Source of the DNA: Zygnema cylindricum
Lineage: Eukaryota; Streptophyta; Zygnematophyceae; Zygnematales; Zygnemataceae
Direction of reading: 5' to 3'
Assembly (NCBI GenBank): GCA_037447655.1
Contig: JBBHKE010002863.1
Location: 369,119 to 433,118, forward strand
DNA length: 64,000 nucleotides
Every line of letters begins with the position of its first letter. Position 1 is the first letter of the stretch. Positions 41,055 to 51,881 of this stretch are shown here, piece after piece. The notes beneath the pieces were generated by a model. That model did no database searches and was not told where the DNA came from. It was given only the letters and a program-made list of their open reading frames with translations. Both the position numbers and the translations under genes were made by a program.

Positions 41055-42490
41055 ATGATAGAGTTTTGCAATGATATTGCTGCGTTATATGTTGAGCTTA
41101 CTAGTGCGGGATATGTAGAATCTGAGGAGAGTAAGATTAATACACTACTTATGAAACTCCCAGATGAGTACGAAAACATCATTTGTCGTATGCAGGCACT
41201 TGATGGTTCCTCATGGACTTGGAGCTTTACCATTGGGATAATTCTTGTGAGGGAAAGCACTTTGGAGCTTCGTAGGGGAAGGGACAGGGTCAATGCATTT
41301 TCAGCTGGTGGTGATTGGCGGAAGCGTGATGAGAGGAACGGCGGTGACGAGCGGAAGCGTGATGAGAGGAACGGTGGTGACGAGCGGAAGCGTGATGAGA
41401 GAAAGAAAGACAAAGGTAAACCTTATCGGAACTTTGGTGGAAAGAGAGGGAGAGGAAAAGAAAGGGGAGCTTTGAAAAAGGGGGTTTGCTTCTTTTGTAG
41501 GGAACCGGGTCATTATATGGAGGAATGCCCTTGTTTGGAAAAACTTAGAAGTTGGAATGTGGATGAGGAGGAAGAAGGGGAAGAGGAGAAAGAGGATGAA
41601 GATATTTTAGAGCTTCTCCGGATTAGTAATATGGGGAAGAGAGAAAAGCACCCAGAAATTCCACGAAAGCAACAGTGTGCTTTTGGAGGTATAAGGGAAG
41701 AAAAGAGAAAGGAGGTACTTGAGGATGTCGAGGAGTGTAGAGTGTATGACTTAGAAATGAGAAAGTCAGATCTAGGATCCATTAGTGAAAACGGGAAAGA
41801 TAAAATTAATGACGATTATTTTTTAGATAATAGGGAAATAGAGAACTCGTCGGAAAGGGAGACTTCAACGGATTCCGAGGAAAGGGGAGAAGTGAAACTC
41901 GAAGAGGTTTTAAAGGATAGGGGGTAGGAGAAATATTTGATTAAAGGTTTAGGGGAGAAGAAATATTTATTGGGAATTAACATAGAAAGTGATAGAAGAA
42001 AGAATTCCATGGGAGAGAGTGAGGGAAGTTCAGAAAATGGGGTAGTTATCATGGATAAAAATATGAGTACGGAAGATGTAGATCTTATGAAGAACTTAGT
42101 GGGGACTAGTGTTTTTTGGGAATATTTGGGGGTGGATGGATTTGACATCACTACTTGGTGTGATGTCGCTTGTGAAGATGTGCCTGTAAAAGGGTTGCAT
42201 CTGGGTGTATGTTGCAGATTAGAGATGGGGCTGGCTGTTTGGATCGCAAGAGGGAAATCTGTTTGTGTGTGGATAAAAGAGTGATGAAGTGGATAGAATC
42301 TTTGCTCGAATTTATGAAAAATGGGATGTTAAATAAAATGTATGATCGACAAGATGAAATAATTTTTGGTCATCTAATACACTTTCTTAAATATAAAAAT
42401 ATTCGCTTGAAGCTTCATGAAGGAAAAAGGAAAAATAAAAGGAAAATATATATATATATATATGTATTTGTTGTTTTTGATGGGAGTTGA
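41055..42490 (+). pseudogene. Mini-element collapsed Gag-Pol, unit 2 (broken)
   Basis: Same layout as unit 1 (knuckle CFFCREPGHYMEEC, DERNGGDERKR repeats, RT and RNase H relics). It is closed by TAG at 41925-41927, where unit 1 has Glu. The frame resumes at 41937, and a 1-nt deletion near 42196 shifts the RNase H relic into the frame 42209-42490. Confidence 0.78.
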
Positions 42491-42518
42491 AAGTAAGTAG
42501 ACTAGAAAATAAGGGGAG

Positions 42519-42575
42519 TGTTGAAATTAAGTATTTTCTAGGTCTAGAGTTTGAAAATATAAAAGGCAAAAATGG
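42519..42575 (+). repeat. Third mini-element LTR, first 57 bp only
   Basis: TGTTGAAATTAAGTATTTTC through AAAGGCAAAAATGG, after a proper polypurine tract. It is cut by the LTR of the next element at 42576. This makes the array LTR-int-LTR-int-partial LTR. Confidence 0.8.
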
Positions 42576-43603
42576 TGTTGAAATTTATAGATTTCTAGAG
42601 TATTTTCTAGGTTTAAATATGGTTTTATAAAAGGAAAAAGAAAAAAGACGGACAGCCTGCCTCCACCTCCGCTCTCTAGCCCCCATACTTGTTGTAGTCA
42701 CTGAAGGAAAGAGAGAGAGGTTGATCCATGGCTGCCTTAGTTCAACAGACAGCTATTTTTAGTAGGTTACTAAAAATGTACTTGACGGACCAGAGATTTG
42801 ATCCCGGTACCTGCGGTTCGTCAAATCGACCGGTAGCGGTCAGCTTTATCCTAATAGACTAGGACCAATGCTAAATGCTATGGTATGTGATAGATATATA
42901 TTTAGTTCGAAAGGATAAAGTTCATTTAACTAAAACTGTTTACGGCGTACATATATACAGTTTTATAAAGTACGTCGTACGACGCTAATTCAAAACGGAT
43001 ACCACGCATTTTATTTCTACATCGGAACAAATATCGCGCAAGTATTTATTCCGGCCAAGATTACGTTTCGCATATAATCCAACGGCGCACATCATCGCCG
43101 AAATCCCGGAGTGGTCACTTTGGCATTTAGTGACGTGGCATCACCTGGCGCCACGTGGGGAGACATCATTCGGTCGCGGGAATTCCGAGGAACGTACGGA
43201 TGAGTGGAAAGTATACACGCGTCCACTAATGGCCTTGTCGTACAGAGGCCGTACAGAAAGTACATCGGCAGTAGTACTTTCTAGTACTATACAGTTTTGT
43301 GATTGGTTCGTACAGGCAGTAGATAGGAGCTGTGAGAGGGAATTAGGAAAAACTAGGACTTAGGAAAATTTAGGTAGATAGTCCTCTCTCTCAGAGAGTT
43401 TGTATAAATTGGCATCTTTGCCACCCTATAACTTATCGCCTGGTTGGCCGTTTTCAGTGATTCTTTTTTCTACGGACTCAGGGGAGTCCAGGCTACACAG
43501 GGGTGCAGTCAAATTGTCAGTTTGCCTTCTTGGGCAGCAGTGGTTGTGGCTTAAAGTGGGTTAGTTAAATACTATCTAGAGGCTTCCTGTATTCTGTGGT
43601 CCA
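42576..43603 (+). repeat. copia LTR plus leader before chimeric gag
   Basis: Begins TGTTGAAATTTATAGATTTC. tRNA-like module antisense at about 42783-42870, CCACGTGGGG near 43150, ACACGCGTCC near 43216, GTACAGAAAGTAC...GTACTTTCTAGTAC near 43253-43288, TATAAAT at 43403-43409. Same family as the LTR at 45660. Confidence 0.75.
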
Positions 43604-44258
43604 ATGGAGGACACAGAATTGCAGGTTATGGGCCCACCCTCTAGGGTGCCCACCTTCAATGGATCTGGGTTCATCTATTGGGAAGCCATGATGATGGGAG
43701 CTTTGTGTGAAAAACGATACTGGGGTATCGTCAGTGGACAAGTGAAACGTCCACCTTCAGGAACTCCACCAGGATTTGGGGGAGTAAGGTTTCCTGCAAC
43801 AACGGCTGCCTCGGCGGAGGAGGCAGATGATGGGGACAGCAGTGTGTCTGAAAAGGGGAAAGGGAAGGAGACACCTCCCCGCTTACTCACCTCCTCAAAG
43901 ACGTTCCCCATCCTCCAGCTCGGGAACTCCTCCTCCCGAGACCTCCAGAAGGCTACCAAGGAGGCAGACACCTTTCCAGAGACAGACACCTTCTCCCCAG
44001 AGCCTCCAGTCGTCCCCTTCTCCGCCACCAACCCTTCCCCAAGGACCTCGACCTCGCCTCCACATCCCATCGGTGGATCAGGTTCTCAGGGAAGAACAAT
44101 ACTCTCCTGGATATAGAGGAGTAGTGGGGAATATCTTTCCTCCCACGATACTTTTCAGCGCTGGTACTTCCTCTTTGGGAGGAGGATCGACACCTATCAG
44201 AGCGGCACCTGCTTCTAGAGGAGGACACGCTTTCGCTCCCGAGGAAGAGGACACATGA
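43604..44258 (+). pseudogene. copia gag start joined to unrelated Pro-rich sequence
   Basis: MEDTELQVMGPPSRVPTFNG to SVSEKGKGKET matches the gags of E4 and E5. Near 43876 the match ends. The new sequence is Pro/Ser/Thr-rich and, one frame over, reads VDQVLREEQYSPGYRGVVGN and FAPEEEDT before a stop. The copia gag residues after KETP (LTPIA...) are absent. Confidence 0.7.
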
Positions 44259-44338
44259 GTCATCTTCTCTGTTAGTTTGTCAGTCTCTTTGGGCCTTCCT
44301 CAGCACACTTCACCAATTCTATACAAGAAGAAAAAGAA

Positions 44339-45659
44339 ATGGGGGACATCCGGATCTTTACAGGAGATAGCTCGGGGATTGCATTTTCAGACTTCGAGTT
44401 GTTGTGGAAGTCTTTCACACAATCAGAAATCAATAAGTACAGGGGAGGAGCCATTCCGGATGACTTCGAGACAACCCACTACCCCATGATGGTCAACTAC
44501 CTTTCTAGAGGGGTGTTGGCAGATTACAAAGAGCGTCAACCTCTTTTGATGGCTCTTAGCATCAAGATCTCGGATCCAGCCCTTGATGCAGCAGTTCTGC
44601 AAGCGGAGGCTGATTTAGCGGCTGCGGGTGCAACCCTTGTAACCGCTATCTTCACACCGCTACCTTCACATTGGACATGAAACAGCAGGCACAAGGGAGT
44701 GCCTATGTTAACCAGCTGCAAGCCATTCAGGCAGCCCAAGCACGAACTCGTATGGTTGCTAATCCCAACCCGTGTACCACTGTGTTAAACATCTGGAGAC
44801 TCCTCTATACAGAGGGAAACGAGTCAGCAATCAACGAATTCACGGAATTCCGATGCTTGAAGAACAAGACTCCCTAGATTCTCTTCAAAAGACTTTCAAG
44901 CCTTGATCAAAAAACGAAACTGTCCACGATTGACCTTCAAGCAATGGCAACTAAATACTTTATCGTTGTCCGTAATTCATTCAGACCTTTAGGGCAGACA
45001 CCTCTAGATAAATGGATTGTCGGAGAGGCAATTCAGGACATCAATTCGTCCGCCAAGGAAATCTCATTGGTGGCGATCAAATTATATGACCACTTTGTCC
45101 ACAGTGAGGCAAGGGAGAAGGCCGTGACGGGCAAAGCCCGAGCAAATTTTGCAGGATTCGCCGGGGAGACCTCCTTAAATGAGGAGGAACAAGCTGAACT
45201 TCAAGCTTTGCAGAAGCTTAAGGGGAAGCAAGTGGCAGACAGTGGGTCAGAACCAGCTATGCGACCATATGAGCAGGTATTTATCTATAATTGCATGAAT
45301 TGTCATCAACCAGATCATGGGTGGAAGCACTACACAAGAACACTTAAACTAGGCGTCTTTGAACTTAACGAATGGGAGAAAGAACGTGCAGAAAGGACCT
45401 TGAAACAGCAGGAAAAGCTCAAAGAAGGGAGGGGAGAGTACAACACACTGGTAACCAAGGATACATACCGTCCCACTCCACGGAGCAAACCTCTAAGTTG
45501 TCCCAATCTCAGTTGTGGCAAATCAAACTTCCAAAGTTTGATAACGCCCAAATCTCCAACTAGTTCCGGAGTAAATATACCACCGAGGGCGCCAAGTGGG
45601 AAGCTTGTGGATTTCCGGGGCATAAAGAAGGGCATTGTTTCCAAAAGAATTGAGTACCC
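44339..45659 (+). pseudogene. Ty3-like gag fragment with two degraded zinc knuckles
   Basis: Frames 44339-44680, 44671-44877 and 44944-45659 make one diverged gag: IRIFTGDSSGIAFSDFELLW (capsid start), INEFTEFRCLKNKTP, IVVRNSFRPLGQTPLDKWIV, then a knuckle CMNCHQPDHGWKHY (last Cys is Tyr). Near 45600, in another frame, WEACGFPGHKEGHC is a knuckle with its first Cys changed to Trp. It is unlike the copia gags here. The layout is that of a Ty3 gag and may belong with the Ty3 pol at 57.3-60.1 kb, but I cannot show that. It is cut by the E4 LTR at 45660. Confidence 0.6.
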
Positions 45660-46676
45660 TGTTGAAAATTATAGATTTATAGAGTATTTTATAGGTTAAA
45701 TAGGTTACTATAAAAGAAAAAAAAAAGGACGGACAACATGCCTCTACCTCCTCTCTCTTGCCCCCATATTTGTTGTAGTCACTAAAGGAAAGAGAGGGGG
45801 GTTGATCCATGGCTGCCTTAGTTCAAACAGGCAGTTATTTTTAGTAGGTTACTAAAAATATACCTAACGGACCCGGGATTTCATCCAGGTACCTTCGGTT
45901 CGTCAAGATGGCCAATAGGGGTCAGCTTTATCCTATTTCACTAGGACCAATGCTAATTGCTATTCTATGTGATAGATATATATATCTATAAGGAGGAACA
46001 CATTCATTTAACTAAAACTATATACGGCTTGCATAGATATAGTTTTATGAAAGTACGAAGTACGACACTTTTTCAAAACGAATACCACGCATTTTGTTTT
46101 GACAAGCAAAACAAATATCGCCAAGTATTTATAACGGCTAAGATTGCGTCTTGCTACAAATCCAACGGCGCACATCATCGTCGAAATCCCGGAGTGGTCA
46201 CTTTGGCGTTTTATGATGTGGGATGACTTGGAGCCACGTGGAGAGATGACATTCGGTCATAAGAATTCCGAGGAATGTAAGGACGAGTGAAAAGCAGACA
46301 CGCGTCTGCTTAATAGCCTTGTCGTACATAGGCCGTACAAAAGGTACACCGGTAGTAGTACTTTTTAGTACGGTACAGTAATCTGATTGGTCCGTACGTC
46401 AGTAGATAGAAGTTATTAGAGGGAATCAGGACTTAGAAAATTATGGTAGGTAGTCACCTCTCCCTTTGAGAGTTTGTACAAATTGGCATTTTTACTGCCT
46501 CATAATTTATCGGTTGGTTGGCCGTTTTTAGTGATTCTTTTTGCTACGGACTCAAGGGAGTCCAAGCTCCATAGAGGTGCAATCAAACTGTCATTTTTTC
46601 TTCCTGGACAGCAGTGGTTGTGGCTTGAAGTGGGTTAGTTAAATACTCTCTAGAGGCTTTCGTATTCTGTGGTCCA
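45660..46676 (+). repeat. 5' LTR plus leader of E4
   Basis: TGTTGAAAATTATAG start. Antisense tRNA-like module near 45865-45952; GCCACGTGG near 46233; GACACGCGTC near 46299; GTACAAAAGGTAC...GTACTTTTTAGTAC near 46335-46370. The TATA position reads TGTACAAAT (near 46478) and is mutated. Confidence 0.75.
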
Positions 46677-47585
46677 ATGGAGGACACAGAATTGCAGGTT
46701 ATGGGCCCACCCTCTAAGGTGCCCACCTTCAATGGATCAAGGTTCATCTATTGGGAAGCCATGATGATGGTAGCTTTGTGCGAAAAACGATACTGGTGTA
46801 TTGTCAGTGGACAAGTGAAACGTCCACCTTCGGGAACTCCACCAGGATTTGGAGGAGTAAGGTTTCCTGCAGCAACGGCTGCCTCAGCGGAGGAGGCTGA
46901 TATTGGGGACAGCAGTGTGTTTGAGAAGGGAAAAGGGAAGGAGACACCCCTTACTCCTATTGCTACACTACCAGGAGCGGCGACCGTGAAGACCGCGGAG
47001 AACGATACTCAAATGTGGGAAAATGTAAACATGGCTACCAAGAACTTCATTCTCAAGCACCTCACTCAAGCTTTCGTCACTCCTCATCTTCACATTTACA
47101 AGGCCGAGGAGTTCTGGGTGAGTTTGGTGGAGATTTATAGAGCTAGAAATATTCGGGAGCTCCAGTTGGCTAAGCAAAAGCTAGTGAGTTACACTTAAAA
47201 ATAACGAAAGATGTTAGATTACTGTAATGATCTTTCTTGTTTGTATATGGAGATGGAAAGTGCCGGGTGGACAGGTACAATGATAATGAAAGTTAAAACC
47301 CTTATGATGAAGTTACCAGATGAGTGCGAGAACATAGTGTATCGAGTACAGGAAATGCCTGATAGTTCATGGAAATGGAACACAGTGGTCAGGATGATAC
47401 TTGTGCAGGAAAACACAATGGAGATTATGAGAGGAGGGAAGAGCAATCAAGCTCTAGCAGCAGGAGGGGACCGATGGGGGAAGGACGCGAAGAAACCTTC
47501 CAAAGGGGAAAGAGATCATTATGGGGGGCCGAGGCCCCCAAAGGGTCTTGGTAATATTTGCAAAAAGCCGGTCACTTCATCGTAG
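46677..47585 (+). pseudogene. copia gag (E4)
   Basis: 46677-47198: MEDTELQVMGPPSKVPTFNG, YWEAMMMVALCEKRYWCIV, then ENDTQMWENVNMATKNFIL and FWVSLVEIYRARN. Two TAA codons follow near 47198. 47211-47585 continues with MLDYCNDLSCLYMEMESAGW, MMKLPDECENIVYRVQEM and WNTVVRMILVQENTMEIMRG. The zinc knuckle at its end is cut by a shift (NICKKPVTSS). It would form the particle shell. Confidence 0.8.
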
Positions 47586-47662
47586 ATTATGTCAAGCTAT
47601 CGGAGCTGAGGCTCTAAGAGAATCGTGGAGGGGGTTTTTTCGGAGGGAAGAAAAAGGCACTT

Positions 47663-48160
47663 GTGGTTACAAAAGTGAAAGGAGAAACCAAGGATGAGTC
47701 CTCTGAGGAGGATAGGGAGCTTCTTCTTGACGAGAGTCTGGAGGAGAAGGAGATCCCTCAAAGGCAGAAGTGTGCCCTTGGAGCAATTCGGGAAGCTCCA
47801 CAGGAAGGATGGATCATCTACTCAGGTGCATCCATGCATATGTGCCGTGATAAAGAACTCTTCACTAAGCTACGAAAGATTCCTACTGTAGAGATAGAGT
47901 ATGGGGATGGGAGAGTGGTTACTACAGATCTAGTGGGATCACTAGATCTGAAAGTCTTAGTGGAGGGTAAGACTTCTATACTTACATATTCAGATGTACT
48001 CTACATTCCTCAGCTGAGTAAAAATCTTGTCTCTACGTCTGTGCTAAATGACAAAGAGTTTAATACCTTACTAAAAAAAAAGTCTTTACAGCTAAGTATG
48101 GGGATGAAGTTTACTTCACCGCAGATAAGGGTAGCCAAGGAATGTTTAGGCTTAACCTAA
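47663..48160 (+). pseudogene. copia protease region (E4)
   Basis: PQRQKCALGAIREAPQEGWI leads to IYSGASMHMCRDKELFTK. The catalytic Asp of DSGAS is Tyr here, so the protease is dead. YGDGRVVTTDLVGSLDLKVL and SDVLYIPQLSKNLVSTSVL follow before a shift. Confidence 0.82.
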
Positions 48161-48201
48161 GTAATGAAAAGAAGAATGCTTATTATGTTGGTGTTCGTTA
48201 G

Positions 48202-49192
48202 TTGATGATATGGTATAAGCGGTTGCGAAATGTGCATTTTGATAGGTTGAGGGAAATGAAAAAGCTTGGGGTAGTAGAAGGCATTCAGTTTGGGGATAAT
48301 GAAATGATGGATGATTGTAGTGGTTGTGCTCAAGGTAAGGCTCACAGACTTCCCTTTTCCAAAGCCGCCAGATATAGAGGTGAGAAAGTGTTAGATTTGG
48401 TCCACACAGATATTTGGGGACCTGCAAAAGTACCTTCGGTTGGAGGAAAGAGGTATATGATGAAAATAACCGATGACTGGTCTAGATACTCTAGAGTCTA
48501 CTTTCTAAAAACAAAGTCTGAAGCATCAACTTACTTCAAAGAATATAAAGCCTGGAGAGAAAAGTTCCATGAAACCCCTATTAAGAGGATAAGGAGTGAT
48601 AATGGGGGGGAATATACCTCTAACCAGTTTGAGGAATATTTGAGAGATGAGGGAGTGCAGCACCAGAAAACTTTACCATATAACCCGGAACAAAATGGGG
48701 TAGCTGAGAGGTTGAATCGAACATAAGAAGATAGTGCATGTAGTATGTTGGCAGACAAGAAAATAGGAAAGAGATTTTGGGGCAGAAGCAATGTACTGTG
48801 CCAACTACATTAAGAATAAAGTCCCTACCTCTGCTATAAAGGGAGTGACATGTTATAAGAGATGGGTTGGAAAGAAACTAGATATCTCACTACTTAAAGT
48901 ATTCTGTAGCCAAGTTTACAGTCTTGACACGGATATGAAAAACTGGAAACTAGATGCTAAGGGAAAACCTGGATACTTTGTGGGGTATGACGAGGATGTT
49001 AAGGGATATATAGTCTATGACTTAGCAAAGAAAGATATAATTCTGGTCAAACACTTAGTTTTTATGGATGAAGGGAAGTCATTTGAACCCTTCAAATATA
49101 CAAAGAAGATAAAAATCAGATTTGAGTTCGACAATGAGTTGAACTCGGTCATTCCCGAAAGAGACATGAGTGAAACCGTGATTGCAGATTAA
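48202..49192 (+). pseudogene. copia integrase (E4)
   Basis: 48202-48726: MIWYKRLRNVHFDRLREM (zinc His changed), CSGCAQGKAHRLPF, LVHTDIWGPAK (first Asp), RIRSDNGGEYTSNQF (second Asp), NPEQNGVAERLNRT (Glu), then TAA. 48791-49192: CANYIKNKVPTSAIK, YFVGYDEDVKGYIVY. A 1-nt shift near 48780 separates them. Confidence 0.85.
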
Positions 49193-49240
49193 GGGGAGAT
49201 CGAAGATAATGGAGACTCACCGGAAACCTCACATACTCCT

Positions 49241-50492
49241 ATGGACTTCGAGGAGATAGAAGAAGCGAGACAAGAACCGGCTTCCATGGACAGGGGAGCC
49301 AATGAGACAGTAAGAAGAAATCTCAGACTTCCATCCATTCTAGCTTCAGAGTTTGAGGGAGGAAGGAGGAGCAGCAAAAGGATACAGGAAAAACAAGCTG
49401 CCCATAAGGTAACTAAGCTATCTCACCCAGATGAGCCTCAGTCTTACTCGGAGGCAGTGAATAGTCTAAATAAAGAAAGATGGATCAGAGCTATAAATGA
49501 TGAGATGGCTTCTATCATGGAAGCAAATACTAGGGAACTAGCAGATTGTCCTCCAGACAAAAAAATCTATTAGGTGTAAATGGGTGTTTAAACTAAAACT
49601 GAACCCACATAATACCATTGAGACATATAAGGCTCGATTGGTAGTAAAGGGGTTTACTCAAAAAGAGGGGATTGACTATGAGGAGACCTTTGCTCTAGTT
49701 GTTCGGTTCCCCTCAGTAAGGATTCTTCTCAGTCTAGCAGCAGCGGAAGACATAGAAATCCACCTGATGGACATTAACACAGCTTTTCTTAATGGTGAGT
49801 TAGAGGAAGAAATTTTCATGAGGTAACTCGAGGGGTTCGTAGATGAAGGAGAGGAGAGCAAAGTCTACAAGCTCATAAAATCCTTATATGGACTGAAGCA
49901 GGCTCTGCGACAGTGGAATAAAAAACTAGATGAGTTTCTCACCGATCTCGGATATATCCGGATCAGCTCTGAACATTCTATCTATATGTTTGAAGATGAG
50001 AATGGTGTCATTTTTATTGCAATTTATGTGGATGATCTGCTTATATTGAGTAAGTCTTTCGAGAAGATCAATAGGCTGAAGAAAGATCTTTCGGGCAGAT
50101 TTGATATGAAGGATTTAGGGGAGGCAAAAAAAAATTTGGGGATCCAAATGGAGAGAGATAGGGGGAAGAAGATTATCAGACTAACTCAGAAAGAAGCAAT
50201 AGGTAATATGCTTGAAAAAATCAAGATGGAAAATGCTAACAGTTGTACCACTCCCATGGACTTGAAAAAAATTAGTGATAGGAGTGTAGGAGGAGTGATG
50301 ATCTTAGACGATCAGATGAGTCCAGAGAAGAGAGAGTTAATGAAATCTATCCCTTATAGACAGGTAGTAGGAAGTTTGATCTACTTTATGAACTGTACCA
50401 GGCCACACATAGCGGCAGCAGTTAGAGTACTCAGTAGGAGTCTTAATGATCCTAGAAAGAGAGACTGGGAGGCAGACAAGAGAGTCATGTGA
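49241..50492 (+). pseudogene. copia linker and reverse transcriptase (E4)
   Basis: 49241-49573: acidic linker and WIRAINDEMASIMEANTREL. 49584-49826: NTIETYKARLVVKGFTQKEG, HLMDINTAFLNGELEEEIFM, then TAA (Q in E5). 49986-50492: FIAIYVDDLLILSKS (YVDD intact), MKDLGEAKKNLGIQMERD, VGSLIYFMNCTRPHIAAAVR. It stops at TGA where E5 has Arg. Confidence 0.85.
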
Positions 50493-50584
50493 TATGTGGT
50501 TGAAACCAAAGAAATATGGTTGCATTTGGGAGGGGAGCACACTGATATCACCACTTAGAGTGATGCCATTATGGGGATGCACCT

Positions 50585-51022
50585 ATGACAAGATGCACTT
50601 CAGGAAATGTTTTGTATGTGTGGGAAGGTGCTTACTGTTGGAGCAGTAAGCAACAAAAGGTGGTTGCTCAGTCTACTATGGAGGCTCAGTATATGGCGTC
50701 TTGTTCTGCTGTAAAAGAACTAATGTGGGTGAAGTCATTGTTGCAAGAACTGGGATATATGAAGGAGGGAGTGCATGTAATCTTTTGCGATAACCAAGCT
50801 GCAATTGCAATTGCAGCCAATCCAAAACACCATTTCAAAGCAAAACATATGGACATAAGATTAAGCTTCGTAAGAGAAAAAGTTGAAAATAAAATTCTAA
50901 ATCTTGAGAATACACCTGATGAAGAAATGGTGGCTGACATGATGACCAAACCTGTGCCCTCTCCTAAATTAAAATATTGTCACGAAAAATGCGGGTTGAA
51001 AGAAAAATTTAAATTTAACTAG
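50585..51022 (+). pseudogene. copia RNase H (E4)
   Basis: WSSKQQKVVAQSTMEAQYMA (catalytic Glu of MEAEYM is Gln), VKELMWVKSLLQELGYM, VIFCDNQAAIAIAANPKHHF, MDIRLSFVREK, MVADMMTKPVPSPKLKYC. The start of the domain (TTWSDAS) just upstream is broken by TAG (TGG in E5). Confidence 0.88.
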
Positions 51023-51035
51023 AAAATAAGGGGAG
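51023..51035 (+). promoter_or_regulatory. Polypurine tract of E4
   Basis: AAAATAAGGGGAG directly before the 3' LTR TGTTGAAAATAATAG. The identical tract precedes the LTRs at 39324 and 42519, and on the minus strand that of E5 (51869-51881). It primes plus-strand DNA synthesis. Confidence 0.85.
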
Positions 51036-51525
51036 TGTTGAAAATAATAGATTTCTGGAGTATTTTCTAGGTTTAATAGGTTAGTATAAAAGAAAAGGAA
51101 AAGAACGGACAGCCTGCCTCCACCTACTCTCTCTAACCCCCATACTTCTTGTAGTCACTAAAGGAAAGAGAGGGAGGTTAATCCATAGTTGCCATAGTTC
51201 AAACAGGCAGTTATTTTTAGTAGGTTACTAAAAATATACTTGACGGACCCGGGATTTGATCCCGGTACCTTCGGTTCGTCAAATTGGCCGATAGCGGTCA
51301 GCTTTATCCTATTAGACTAGGACCAATGCTTAATGCTATTGTATGTGATAGATATATATATATCTATAAGGAGGAACACATTCATTTAACTAAAACTATA
51401 TACGGCTTGCATAGATATAGTTTTATAAAAGTACGAAGTACGACACTTTTTCAAAACGAATACCACGCATTTTGTTTTGACAAGCAAAACAAATATCGCC
51501 AAGTATTTATAACGGCTAAGATTAG
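51036..51525 (+). repeat. Truncated 3' LTR of E4
   Basis: Matches 45660-46150 and stops at ...AACGGCTAAGATT, where the 5' LTR continues GCGTCTTGC. From here the sequence is E5 LTR in inverted orientation. tRNA-like module on the minus strand at 51241-51328, with GACCGCTATCGGCC as anticodon-arm hairpin. Confidence 0.8.
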
Positions 51526-51868
51526 ATCATTTCGGTACTATACAACAGTTTATATATAAATGAAACCCTATATTTTCTAACGGACTTCTACGACAGACTG
51601 GTTAGAGCTAACGGCTACGCCGCGCTCTACCGGTCGGGGGTTCGAGTCTTGGCGGACTCAACCTTTTGTTAAGAGTGACTTAAGTCACTCTTTAGTCCTT
51701 CCTATGGAGCTGAGGCAGCCATGGCTCCATCGCTCTCTCTCTCTTTCAGTGACTACAACAAGTATGGGGGAGAGAGAGAAGAGATGGAGGCAGGCTGCCA
51801 TCATTTTTTATATATGTTTCCGCAAATTTATTTTAAACTAGAAAATACAAAAACTACTTATTTCAACA
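51526..51868 (-). repeat. Truncated 3' LTR of E5
   Basis: Opens TGTTGAAATAAGTAG at 51868 on the minus strand. It matches 56871-57216 and is cut at AGATCATTTCGG (51526), the join with E4. It holds a tRNA-like module on the plus strand (51583-51660). Confidence 0.8.
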
Positions 51869-51881
51869 CTCCCCTTATTTT

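Larger units (their letters stand above)
39324..42518 (+). mobile_element. Non-autonomous copia mini-element, unit 2
   Basis: 3195-bp direct repeat of unit 1, with differences scattered and mostly in the 3' third. LTR at 39324, polypurine tract just before 42519. LTR-internal-LTR-internal-LTR arrays arise by unequal exchange between LTRs. Confidence 0.88.
45660..51525 (+). mobile_element. Ty1/copia retrotransposon E4 (decayed)
   Basis: 5' LTR from TGTTGAAAATTATAG (45660), gag from 46677, protease, pre-integrase, integrase, RT, RNase H to 51022, AAAATAAGGGGAG, 3' LTR from 51036, truncated at about 51525. Same family as E5 at the protein level, with about ten stops or shifts. Confidence 0.88.

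Noticed and set aside
43675-44070. 131-codon minus-strand ORF in the chimeric gag
   Set aside because: Antisense of the gag start and its Pro-rich continuation; composition explains it.
51583-51660. Functional tRNA gene
   Set aside because: Acceptor and anticodon stems are imperfect, the segment repeats at the same place in many LTRs, and several copies have lost the GGTTC B-box core. Called a tRNA-like module instead.
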